Notes under the pieces: model-generated
What the model saw: only the letters and a program-made list of their open reading frames with translations
Told to the model about the DNA's origin: nothing
Database searches by the model: none
Position numbers and translations under genes: made by a program
Assembly: GCA_023271485.1 (NCBI GenBank)
Contig: JALPXT010000045.1
Span: 1-11,163, forward strand
DNA from: Dehalococcoidia bacterium
GTDB taxonomy: Bacteria > Chloroflexota > Dehalococcoidia > SZUA-161 > SpSt-899
DNA: 11,163 nucleotides
Direction of reading: 5' to 3'
Shown: piece by piece, positions 1-7,242 of the stretch
How positions within the stretch are numbered: position 1 is the stretch's first letter
How the letters are laid out: each line of letters opens with the position of its first letter

Positions 1-160
1 AGATAAAACCAAATTCAGCATAAGTCAAGTCGAGTTCTTGCATCAGTACTGTTGCCAGCGGTGCGGTAACAAATAGCAACAGATGTAGGATAAAAGCGAT
101 ACTAAATGAGAAAATGAGCATCAACACGTAGTGCTCGCTCTTTTTATTGTTCATGAGCAT
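1..160 (-). CDS. MFS-type transporter, N-terminal fragment (runs off window)
   Basis: Only the first 53 codons are inside the window; the frame is open to base 1. The peptide begins MLMNNKKSEHYVLMLIF, a short charged cytoplasmic tail followed by a long hydrophobic helix (about residues 12-36), then a short ELDLTYAEFGFI segment. A first helix followed by 'L..AEFG.I' is typical of the start of major facilitator superfamily transporters, so I infer an MFS permease; substrate unknown. The start is ATG at 160, with GAGG eight bases upstream; a second in-frame ATG at 154 is also possible. It begins 10 bases after the restored stop of the ABC permease, so the two are probably co-transcribed and possibly translationally coupled. 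Too little is visible to exclude another multi-pass membrane protein. Confidence 0.6.
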   Translation of the reverse strand, partial: MLMNNKKSEHYVLMLIFSFSIAFILHLLLFVTAPLATVLMQELDLTYAEFGFI

Positions 161-170
161 GTTTCCAGCC

Positions 171-1002
171 TCACTCCCAGCGAAACCGCCATACCGATAA
201 GACCGAAAGCAGAACCGTGAATCCGAGGAGTATAACTATTTGGCTGGAGAAATTATACAGTGGGTCCCCCAGCCACAGTCCGCGGATCAGCTCTACCGCA
301 TAACTTGCCGGCAGAAGTGGGGCCAGATAATCGCCGACCCAGTCGGGCTGCAGCTTGAGGGGTATGAAGAGGTTCAGAAAAGAACATCAGGGTAAAGGAG
401 AAGAGCATACCAACACCCTCGGCAGCCTTTGTGGTGCGACACAGGCTCGCAATGAGTATGCCTATAGATGTGATGCAGAGGACGATCAGTATAAATCCGG
501 CTGAGAATGTCAAGATTTGGCCGCCAAACTCTGCATCATAGAGGAATATGCCTACTGCAAGGAGTGTCAATATCCCGAGCATCGTCATCACGAAGTTGGC
601 AATACCTAGCGAAGAGAGGAGTGATAAAGATGTCATAGGTGTGGCAACGGTAATGAGGGCTAATATCCCAAGCACGGTCATCACGAAGCTGGCAATGCCC
701 ATGGCAAAAAGAAGGGTCAAAGGGGTCATAGGCGTGGCTTTGAGCTGCGTAAAGTATTTGATCTCACGATGAGTGGCGATGGATGTAGGAAGGGCGAAGA
801 AGGCATTGGCGACAACAGCCAGCACTACAATAGATGGAAGAAGGTGATTGACACAAACAGGCATCGGCAGAATCCCCTCCATAATTATCAGGAAGAAGAA
901 GAGAGGTATTATAAATGCAACCATGGCTCCCATTGGTTCCCGCTGGTACATCAGTTTTATCTCGATATATACCATCTTCAGGAACGGTCTTATGAACATC
1001 AC
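171..1002 (-). pseudogene. ABC-2 type transporter permease, frameshifted, with internal duplication
   Basis: Membrane subunit of an ABC-2 (drug, polysaccharide or lipid type) exporter, partner of the ATPase just upstream. After a short N-terminus (MFIRPFLKMVYIEIK) come several hydrophobic helices and the family-like stretch EIKYFTQLKATPM. Read uninterrupted, the frame ends at 253 with a non-hydrophobic, Arg/Gly-rich tail that does not belong. Removing one base from the A run at 378-381 restores a normal ABC-2 ending (FIPLKLQPDWVGDY, then ELIRGLWLGD, a last helix, and WRFRWE) with a stop at 171-173. So there is a one-base insertion, or a sequencing error. A 93-base tandem duplication (554-739) adds about 31 hydrophobic residues. 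AGGAGGT at 1012-1018 favours GTG 1002 or ATG 999 as start; GTG 1047 lies upstream of that site and is less likely. Confidence 0.75.
554..739 (-). repeat. 93-base in-frame tandem duplication inside the permease gene
   Basis: Two adjacent copies, 554-646 and 647-739, of exactly equal length. By hand alignment about 68 of 93 bases match. Both copies translate in frame: each begins ATPMT and contains GIA.FVMT.LGIL; about 21 of 31 residues are identical. The copies follow directly on each other. The divergence means the duplication is not a recent assembly stutter. Each unit is roughly one membrane span plus a short loop. Confidence 0.9.
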
Positions 1003-1011
1003 GATATGTTC

Positions 1012-1018
1012 ACCTCCT
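1012..1018 (-). promoter_or_regulatory. Ribosome binding site deciding the permease start
   Basis: The minus-strand sequence AGGAGGT is a near-perfect Shine-Dalgarno site. It lies 9 bases before GTG 1002 and 12 before ATG 999, and inside the longer reading frame that begins at GTG 1047, which argues for the shorter protein. Confidence 0.65.
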
Positions 1019-1060
1019 GTACGGTCTCCCTGTTTATTTCCTCGCACCGAGGATGGTAGG

Positions 1061-1957
1061 TCAATCCCTCATCTCCCGCCCGGTAAGGGAAATGAAGATG
1101 TCTTCAAGGGCTGGATCTTTAATAGAGAGGTCAGAAAAGCCGATATCTGATTCGGTCAGGGTGTTGATCACAGAAGCAACCCCTCGCTTGTCACTGCAGT
1201 AGACTACGACCTTACCACCGCTCTCTTCTATCCTCTTGATAGCATCGATATTAGCCATACGCTTCAGGATGGACGTATCATCGAGAGAGAAGGAGACCGT
1301 CACCCCAACGTCAAGCCCTTTTATCAGGTTGGCAGGCGTATCGAGTGCAATAACGTTCCCCTGATCTACGATGGCTACACGATCACACAGCCGCTCTGCC
1401 TCTTCCATAAAATGTGTCACCAGAACGACCGTCTTCCCCTTATCCCTTATCTCCTCAACCAGGTCCCATATCGCTCTCCTGGCGTGAGGATCGAGCCCTG
1501 TAGTCAACTCGTCAAAGAATATCAATCGTCCATCGTTGATCAGAGACAGCACAATAAAAAGTCGTTGTTTCTGACCGCCTGAGAGCGTTTCAAAATAGGA
1601 GTTTATCTTATCGCCGAGCCCCAGGCTCCTCAAAAGTGGGATTGGAGAAACCGGGCGGCCATAGAACGAGGCGAAGAGATCCACCGCTTCCAGCACTTTA
1701 ATTCTGTCTGGGAGTCTGCCCGCCTGTAGTTGAATCCCACTATCCCGCCTTAGCCGCCGCCTTGTTTTCTCACCGCCCCTTATCATATCCATACCCAGTA
1801 CTTCGATCTTGCCCCTGTCCGGGATTCTTAATCCTTCAATACATTCAACCAGAGTGGTCTTGCCCGCTCCGTTTGGGCCTACGATTCCGAATATCTCACC
1901 CTCAAATACCTCAAGGCTTATACCATCTACCGCTTTTACCTGTTGCTCGTTCGGCAT
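1061..1957 (-). CDS. ABC-2 exporter ATP-binding protein (DrrA/CcmA-like)
   Basis: Cytoplasmic ATPase that would power the adjacent ABC-2 permease. Visible motifs in the 298-residue product: Walker A GPNGAGKT (27-34), Q-loop around Q77-Q79, signature LSGGQ (125-129), Walker B RLIFFDE (144-150) with catalytic E150, a D-loop TTGLDP, and the switch His in VLVTHFMEE (H182). Residue 151 is Leu where the family usually has Pro (DEPTTGLDP). The C-terminal 80 residues form the usual accessory domain of this subfamily, ending DIFISLTGRE. The ATG at 1957 gives a protein that starts almost directly at KAVDGISLEV, so the first beta strand of the fold (usually I.V..L.K) is absent. An in-frame TAG lies two codons upstream (1961-1963), and no clear Shine-Dalgarno site precedes the ATG. 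The N-terminus may therefore be damaged. ATPase identity is certain; substrate unknown. Confidence 0.92.
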   Translation of the reverse strand: MPNEQQVKAVDGISLEVFEGEIFGIVGPNGAGKTTLVECIEGLRIPDRGKIEVLGMDMIRGGEKTRRRLRRDSGIQLQAGRLPDRIKVLEAVDLFASFYGRPVSPIPLLRSLGLGDKINSYFETLSGGQKQRLFIVLSLINDGRLIFFDELTTGLDPHARRAIWDLVEEIRDKGKTVVLVTHFMEEAERLCDRVAIVDQGNVIALDTPANLIKGLDVGVTVSFSLDDTSILKRMANIDAIKRIEESGGKVVVYCSDKRGVASVINTLTESDIGFSDLSIKDPALEDIFISLTGREMRD

Positions 1958-1960
1958 TTT

Positions 1961-2110
1961 CTAGAATCCCAAATTATGTACGAAGCCTCGGTCGGTAGTT
2001 TTGAGTCCTTCCTCAGGATAACCAACCAGCCATCTCTGTTGACACCGATCAGGACACCGCAGCTTTTGCAGGGAAAAGTATTCGCAGATTGACTGTAGCA
2101 TATGCTTCAT
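1961..2110 (-). other. Possible broken N-terminal extension or small zinc-ribbon-like frame
   Basis: Just upstream of the ATPase a 49-codon frame starts at ATG 2110 (MKHMLQSICEYF) and stops at 1961-1963. In a neighbouring frame the same DNA reads PCKSCGVLIGVNRDGWLVI and later TEASYIIWDSRK, which looks more like protein. One base fewer in the T run (minus strand) after CEYF, and one base more in the A run just before the ATPase ATG, would join all three pieces into one open frame. The join would supply a beta-strand-like segment (YIIWDSRK) before the ATPase. This is inference from reading frames only; the stretch could equally be non-coding leader. Confidence 0.22.
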
Positions 2111-2121
2111 GATTGCATGAT

Positions 2122-2149
2122 ATCATATGGTGTTATGCTCAAAGTTAAA
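2122..2149 (-). promoter_or_regulatory. Candidate sigma-70 promoter for the ABC/MFS genes
   Basis: On the minus strand TTTAAC (2149-2144) is followed after 16 bases by TATGAT (2127-2122). The pair lies in the 221-base gap between the enoate reductase gene and the ATPase gene, in the right orientation to transcribe the ABC module. The -35 match is poor, so this is only a candidate. Confidence 0.28.
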
Positions 2150-2178
2150 GCAATTTTTAGATACTCCCCCCTCGTTGA

Positions 2179-4128
2179 TTATATTTTTCTTCCCGCTTCA
2201 AATCCTTCAGCGATGGCCTCCAGCGCATTCCTCGGCTTCAGAGCGTCCCCTATAATATGAACCTCCGGAAAAATCCTCGCAATTTCGCTGGCAATCGAGT
2301 TATTGGATTTTGCGCCTAAAGCGAGAATGACGGCATCTAAATTCAAGAGTTTTTCCTCTTTTCCTTCCCGCAACATCAGAATTTCATCATCTTCTACTTT
2401 TTTGACTTCTGCAAACCGGAGGATATTAACACCCGCACCTTTCAGCAACCTTCTCAGATAAAATGATGCAATCGCACCCATATCTCTGCCCAAGTATCCT
2501 GTTGCCTCCAGAACCGTGACTTTCTTGCCTTTATCAGCGAGAAAATGAGCGGTTTCAAGGCCCACCGAACCGCCACCCAGGATAACTATCTTCTCACCCG
2601 GCGGAATATTACCTTTCAGGACTTCCCATGCTGTTATCACGTTCTTGTTTCCGGTCTTCACAAAGGATGGAATAATCGGAAAGGCACCCATTGCATAAAT
2701 GATTGTATCTGGCGAACTTTCTGAGATTGAATCGATCGTTGCCGATTTATTGAGAACTACGTTAACTCCGGCCCTTCTCACCTGTCTTTCCATAAAGCAG
2801 ATATATTCTCTAAACGTTTCTCTTCCCGGGGGTGCACCGGCCAATCGCAACTGACCACCCAAGACATCTTCCTTTTCCCATAGGGTGACATTATGTCCCC
2901 TTCGTGCCGCTGTCAGTGCCGCCTCAAGACCGGCAGGTCCGCCACCGAGAACGAGAATATTTTTGGGATTATCGGTTACTGATAATTCGGATTCTCTTTC
3001 CCGGAGAACGCGAGGGTTTACCAAGCATGTAACAATTTCTGTTTTTCCCGTCATCATACTGTTGTTGATTCGATCGATACAACCCTGATTGCAGCCGGTA
3101 CATCTACAGATATCATCTACATTTCCTGAAATGGTCTTCAGGGGCAATTTGGGATCGGCAATGAGAGCCCTTCCCATGGCAACGAGATCTGCCTTGTTTG
3201 ATCGTATAATATCCTCCGCCATGAATGGATCGGTAATCCTTCCGACAGCGATGACCGGACAAGAGACGACTCGTTTAATCCCTTCCGCAAGATTGACAAA
3301 ACAGCCGGGGTTCTCATGCATGGGTGCCACCGTTGCTTTGTAGGACCCGTAGACACCTGCTGTGACATGAATCGCATCGGCACCGGCTTCTTCGAGTAAG
3401 GGGGCAATCTCCTGCATTTCCTTCAGGTTGGCACCCTCCTTTATATAATCATGTCCGTTCATTCTTACGATGACGGGAAAGGATGGCCCCAGTTCCCGCT
3501 TAATACCCTGGATTATTTCCACGCAGAATCGAGATCGTCCCTTTGCATCACCTCCATATTGATCGGTACGCCTGTTTGAGCGGAGAGAAAAAAACTGGCT
3601 GATCAGATATCCATGGCAGCCGTGGAGTTCAACCATGTCAAAGCCGGCCTCACAGGCCCGCCGGGCGGCTTTGACGAAGGCCTCCACAATCGACTCAATT
3701 TCATCAACGGTCAATTCTTTCGGAACATCTCTGCACACGGGGCATGCGATGGGAGATGGAGCCACGAGTTGTGCCCCCCAGAATTTTGTATGGACTTGCC
3801 TCCCAAGGTGACTTAATTGAACGGCAATCTTTGTATCATATTTGTGGACAGCATCGGTCAGACGTTTCAGAGAAGGAATGAACCGATCATCCGATATATT
3901 GAGATGAAAATTTGCGAATTTTCCTGCTGGTGGAACGTGCACTGACGCGGCTTCGGTGACGAGCAAACCTGTTTGACCTCTGGCACGTTCAACGAAGTAA
4001 TCAATTATTCTGTCGGACGCTGTGCCATCCGTCGTGCCATTGGTAGCCATGGACGGCATAACAATCCTGTTCCTCAGTGTTACACCACCGATATTCGTTT
4101 TTGAAAAAAGTAACGGGAATCGCGACAT
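2179..4128 (-). CDS. 2-enoate reductase / 2,4-dienoyl-CoA reductase family FMN-FAD-[4Fe-4S] oxidoreductase
   Basis: A 649-residue protein with the layout of clostridial 2-enoate reductase and bacterial 2,4-dienoyl-CoA reductase. An Old Yellow Enzyme TIM barrel (about 1-335) binds FMN and holds the substrate: see VQLSHLGRQ (103-111), HGCHGYLISQF (169-179) and RTDQYGG (187-193). A cysteine cluster follows: C343, C346, C350 and C368, with C341 just before. An FAD motif LVLGGGPAGLEA lies at 392-403, an NAD(P)H motif VILGGGSVGLE at 515-525, and the closing HIIGDA at 624-629. Electrons would pass from NAD(P)H through FAD and the cluster to FMN and on to a C=C bond. As I recall the family, the third-to-fourth cysteine spacing is about 11-12 residues; here it is 17. 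The start at 4128 has AGGAGA upstream. The gene is last in the ptb-buk operon, 29 bases after buk. Whether the substrate is a free enoate or a CoA ester cannot be read from sequence. Confidence 0.88.
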   Translation of the reverse strand: MSRFPLLFSKTNIGGVTLRNRIVMPSMATNGTTDGTASDRIIDYFVERARGQTGLLVTEAASVHVPPAGKFANFHLNISDDRFIPSLKRLTDAVHKYDTKIAVQLSHLGRQVHTKFWGAQLVAPSPIACPVCRDVPKELTVDEIESIVEAFVKAARRACEAGFDMVELHGCHGYLISQFFSLRSNRRTDQYGGDAKGRSRFCVEIIQGIKRELGPSFPVIVRMNGHDYIKEGANLKEMQEIAPLLEEAGADAIHVTAGVYGSYKATVAPMHENPGCFVNLAEGIKRVVSCPVIAVGRITDPFMAEDIIRSNKADLVAMGRALIADPKLPLKTISGNVDDICRCTGCNQGCIDRINNSMMTGKTEIVTCLVNPRVLRERESELSVTDNPKNILVLGGGPAGLEAALTAARRGHNVTLWEKEDVLGGQLRLAGAPPGRETFREYICFMERQVRRAGVNVVLNKSATIDSISESSPDTIIYAMGAFPIIPSFVKTGNKNVITAWEVLKGNIPPGEKIVILGGGSVGLETAHFLADKGKKVTVLEATGYLGRDMGAIASFYLRRLLKGAGVNILRFAEVKKVEDDEILMLREGKEEKLLNLDAVILALGAKSNNSIASEIARIFPEVHIIGDALKPRNALEAIAEGFEAGRKI

Positions 4129-4157
4129 AGTCTCCTCTTAATCACCATATTACAATC

Positions 4158-5231
4158 CTACTCGTATTTTTTTACCAGTTCTTCTTTTCGTAAAACCCGC
4201 AGGCCCCCTTCTGCCAGAGCTGCCATTTCATCTTCTCCGGGATATATGAAAACGGGAGCGATAAAATCTATCCACTCTCTGATCCAGCCGATCAACATTT
4301 CCGAATATGCCAACCCGCCTGTCATGACAACCCCATCAACCCTGCCCTTCAGGACAACCGACATGGCGCCGATATCTTTGGCTATTTGATAGGCCATTGC
4401 CCTGTAAATTAGCTTTGCCTTTTCATCTCCACTTGTGATCATTTCCTCGACCTTTCGGGCATCGTTCGTGCCGAGGTAGGCTGAAAGGCCACCCTGTCCT
4501 ACTAATCTATTCTGTATTTGCTTTTTGTCGAATTTTCCCGAAAAAGCAAGCTCGATTAGGTCCAGAGTCGCCAGACCACCGGCTCTTTCAGGAGTAAACG
4601 GTCCTTCACCGAGTCCATGGGTACAGTCAATTACCCGGCCCTTCTGATGGGCCCCAATCGTGATTCCACCACCCAAGTGTGCAACCACAAGACTGACATC
4701 GTCACAGCTTTTCTCCATTTCCTTGGCAGCCTTTCGTGCTGCTACCTTCTGATTCAGGGCATGGAAGGCGCTTTTTCTTTCAAACTCTGGAATGCCGGAT
4801 ATTCTGGCCAGTGGCTGAAATTCGTCCGTACTCGGCGGGTCGATGACGATGCCTTGTACGCCGTATTTTTTTGAGATATCCCGTGCTATTGCGGGTCCCA
4901 ATGCGGAGGGATGTTTTCCGTATTTTCCCGTGAGCAGATCATTGCGCATGAGTTCGTTAATTTCGTATGACCCTGCAGGTGCCGGCTTCCCAAGACCTCC
5001 TCGGCTTATGACCATATCGATTTCTTCCAGATTGACATCATTCTTTTTCGTAAAGTTAAGAAGGTCTTCCTCTCTTCGGGAAAGCTGATCGCTCAAGTCT
5101 GAGTACCCGGATAATTCTTCCTTACTATACGTGATAGTTTCACTGATTACCGGGGTCGTTTCCTGGAAAAAAGCTGCCTTTGTGGATGTAGAGCCTACAT
5201 TGATGACAAGGAGGCGATGTTCTTTATTCAT
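4158..5231 (-). CDS. buk: Butyrate kinase (or branched-chain fatty acid kinase)
   Basis: ASKHA-fold acid kinase catalysing acyl-phosphate + ADP to carboxylate + ATP, and the reverse; cytoplasmic. The 357-residue length is normal for Buk. Visible motifs: phosphate-binding loop NVGSTSTK (11-18; the family usually has NPGSTSTK), SRGGLGKPAPAGSYE (76-90), HALNQK (157-162), the second phosphate loop AHLGGG (184-189), GEGPFTPERAG (208-218), GTNDARKVE (254-262), and the ending APVFIYPGEDEM (325-336). The order and spacing match butyrate kinase rather than acetate kinase. The ATG at 5231 overlaps the stop of the upstream Ptb-like gene by four bases (ATGA), so the two are translationally coupled, and a G-rich ribosome site precedes it. 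It pairs with the phosphotransacylases for substrate-level phosphorylation or for acid activation. The chain length of the acid is not determined by what I can see. Confidence 0.93.
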   Translation of the reverse strand: MNKEHRLLVINVGSTSTKAAFFQETTPVISETITYSKEELSGYSDLSDQLSRREEDLLNFTKKNDVNLEEIDMVISRGGLGKPAPAGSYEINELMRNDLLTGKYGKHPSALGPAIARDISKKYGVQGIVIDPPSTDEFQPLARISGIPEFERKSAFHALNQKVAARKAAKEMEKSCDDVSLVVAHLGGGITIGAHQKGRVIDCTHGLGEGPFTPERAGGLATLDLIELAFSGKFDKKQIQNRLVGQGGLSAYLGTNDARKVEEMITSGDEKAKLIYRAMAYQIAKDIGAMSVVLKGRVDGVVMTGGLAYSEMLIGWIREWIDFIAPVFIYPGEDEMAALAEGGLRVLRKEELVKKYE

Positions 5232-6142
5232 GACCCCTTCCCCCTTTCACAAATAAGCGCCGCCAGGGCTATCTCTACCACCTTGTTTTCGTTAGAAACA
5301 AAGGGTAAATCTAAAATAATGGGATTGCTTGTACCCATCAGCATTCCTGCCATCTGCATTTTGCCGATAAAGACAAGTAACTGGGCTAATGGATATCCTA
5401 CTTCGATATCCGGGACCAGATAAATATCGACATTGCCGGTTACAATGCTATTAACTCCTTTTCTCAGGGCAGCATCCTTGTCCAGGGCGCAATCGATATC
5501 GAGAGGCCCTTCAACGATAACGTCCCCGAATTGCATTCTTTGAGACATTTTTGAAAGGATCGATGCATCCAGTGTAGAGGGAATACTGGGGTTTACCTGT
5601 TCAATGGAAGCGAGAGCAGCGACTTTGGGTGAATCGACTTCAAAAATCCGGACAAGACCGAGGGCATTTTCCAGGATCAGTTGTTTCTCGGCAAGAGTTG
5701 GAAAACTATTAATATAGGTATCGGTTACCAGGATCAATTTGTCTCTTTTAAGTAATTGAAATACGGAAACAAAACTTGCCAATTTGTTCCTTAGCAATCC
5801 CTTTTCTCTATCCAGAATAGAATCAATGAACATTTGATGAGGCACGTTTCCTTGCATTAAAATATCTGCCTGGTTTTCTTTGATGATTTGTATGGCTTTG
5901 TAAATCGCCCGGCCGGAATCTTTCTCATCAATAATTTCATGATTTAATGATGCAAGGGGTGTCGATTTTACAAGCATTTCGATTTCTCGTCCTTTGCCAA
6001 CGAAAAGCGGCATTATGAAATTGCGTTCTGATGCTTTACTAAGGATTTGCATGTTTTTTCTGCTTGCCCACGGGACAACCACCCGTTTTCTGTCACCTTC
6101 ATTTTCCGCCGTTTCTATGATTTTTTTAAATGTACCTATCAT
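5228..6142 (-). CDS. Phosphate acyl/butyryltransferase-like protein B (catalytic residues missing)
   Basis: Member of the Pta/Ptb family, which exchanges CoA for phosphate on an acyl group. The 304 residues cover the whole family length. Retained: VTDTYINSFPTL (139-150), KVAALASIEQVNPSIPSTLD (173-192), SKMSQR (197-202), VEGPLDIDCAL (210-220) and LVPDIEVG (242-249). Lost: the usual LMKG reads LMQG (95-98), GLRTG reads GLLRNK (115-120), and the C-terminal SRADS reads LPFVS (279-283), so the Ser-Arg pair held to bind phosphate/CoA in this family is absent. It starts one base after the stop of paralogue A and overlaps buk by four bases. I infer a partner subunit or regulatory paralogue rather than an independent enzyme; an altered substrate is another possibility. 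Confidence 0.82.
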   Translation of the reverse strand: MIGTFKKIIETAENEGDRKRVVVPWASRKNMQILSKASERNFIMPLFVGKGREIEMLVKSTPLASLNHEIIDEKDSGRAIYKAIQIIKENQADILMQGNVPHQMFIDSILDREKGLLRNKLASFVSVFQLLKRDKLILVTDTYINSFPTLAEKQLILENALGLVRIFEVDSPKVAALASIEQVNPSIPSTLDASILSKMSQRMQFGDVIVEGPLDIDCALDKDAALRKGVNSIVTGNVDIYLVPDIEVGYPLAQLLVFIGKMQMAGMLMGTSNPIILDLPFVSNENKVVEIALAALICERGKGS

Positions 6143-6143
6143 C

Positions 6144-7061
6144 CTAAACCACCCCCTTTATTCTGTCAGCTACGACAACGCCCATGGCAATCGTACCCGT
6201 AATGGAATCACAAGAGTCCGCTCGTGAAGGAACCAATACCGGTCCCTTTGACGTCATGACTAAGGAACGCCGGCTTACATTCAAAAGAAAGTCGAGCTTG
6301 CAGAGAATATTTCCTGTATCAAGTGATGGCACAAGGAGAATTTCGGGCAGTTTTCTCATGTCTATCTCTTCGTAATCAGCCAGTTGATTTACTTTACCGA
6401 TGAAGAACTCGGAAAAGGACGTGGCTTTAATAATCTCGCATTCGCCGAGCTCACCTGACGCAGCCGCTTTTTGTAGCGATTGACCATCTTCATAAGAAGC
6501 AAGGGTACCGCCGATTTCCCTCTGGCCGGAAAGGACAGAGATTTTTGGTTTAGCATAGCCTAATACATGGAAGAGAAATACGGCATTTTTAAGAATAGCA
6601 ACTTTGGCCTTATAGTCAGGATAAATATTCACGCCTGTATCGGTAAAGGCTATGAAATGATCGAGTCCCGGGATTTCCCATAGCGTTATCACGCTAATTG
6701 TTCTTCCCGTTCCTCTCTTCGATTCTTCTTTTATAATGGAACGATAGATGAAGGAGGTTGGAATCTGCCCCTTAGTTGACATATCCACGTCGCCCGCAAA
6801 GAGCATAGCCGTGCCGAGGTTGGATATGACCTGTCGATCCACCTCGAAGATTTTTTCCACGTTGCTGATGTCAAATTCAACTTCACCGGCCACTTTCTGC
6901 ATCGTTTCCTGGTTACCGATAAGAACAGGTTCGATATAACCCCTCTGCCGGCTTTTTTTCACCGCCTCCATAAATTCACCGTCTTCAGGAGCGAGAACGG
7001 CCAGTTTTTTTGGACCTTTTTCTTTTGCCAATCGTGCAACATCGTTTAATGTTCTAATCAT
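6144..7061 (-). CDS. Phosphate acyl/butyryltransferase-like protein A (retains C-terminal SRADS)
   Basis: First gene of the operon, 305 residues, Pta/Ptb family. Retained family features: STKGQIPTSFIYRSII (95-110, the K-G of LMKG kept at 97-98), RGTG (116-119, matching the RTG of other Ptb proteins), FTDTGVNIYPD (139-149), LVPSLDTGN (243-251) and, near the end, VPSRADS (277-283). Diverged: the middle stretch that in Ptb normally reads MPATLDA...SKM...DGPL..D is replaced by ASYEDGQSLQKAAASGE and IIKATSFSEFF (188-220), with no recognisable GPL motif. A strong ribosome site (AGGAGG, 7067-7072) lies five bases before the ATG. Its losses are complementary to those of paralogue B directly downstream. 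It probably carries the phosphate/CoA end of a shared active site. This is inference from motif comparison from memory; the family assignment itself is solid. Confidence 0.82.
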   Translation of the reverse strand: MIRTLNDVARLAKEKGPKKLAVLAPEDGEFMEAVKKSRQRGYIEPVLIGNQETMQKVAGEVEFDISNVEKIFEVDRQVISNLGTAMLFAGDVDMSTKGQIPTSFIYRSIIKEESKRGTGRTISVITLWEIPGLDHFIAFTDTGVNIYPDYKAKVAILKNAVFLFHVLGYAKPKISVLSGQREIGGTLASYEDGQSLQKAAASGELGECEIIKATSFSEFFIGKVNQLADYEEIDMRKLPEILLVPSLDTGNILCKLDFLLNVSRRSLVMTSKGPVLVPSRADSCDSITGTIAMGVVVADRIKGVV

Positions 7062-7205
7062 CGAACCCTCCTATACCCCCATTTTATCATATCCAAAAGA
7101 GATCATCACATCCACCCACGGTCCGAAAAGTCGGCTTCCCCGCCCACTCTTGCAAGAGGATCTACACTCTCCAATCTTCATTTCTCAATGGAGCGAACCG
7201 GCAAT

Positions 7206-7235
7206 TTGACTCCCATGGAAGCAAGTTGCTATAAT
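7206..7235 (+). promoter_or_regulatory. Strong sigma-70 promoter, leaderless start of the amidohydrolase message
   Basis: TTGACT (7206-7211) and a perfect TATAAT (7230-7235) are 18 bases apart. The GTG start codon at 7243 lies just 7 bases after the -10 box, where transcription should begin. No Shine-Dalgarno sequence is present before the GTG, so the mRNA is probably leaderless. The rest of the 181-base divergent gap (7062-7242) holds only the ribosome site of the minus-strand operon as far as I can see. Confidence 0.75.
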
Positions 7236-7242
7236 CCCAAGT

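Noticed and set aside
7062..7205. Promoter of the minus-strand ptb-buk operon
   Set aside because: AT-rich -10-like strings (TATGAT, TAAAAT on the minus strand) occur near 7084-7096, but no matching -35 box lies at proper spacing, so no site is called.
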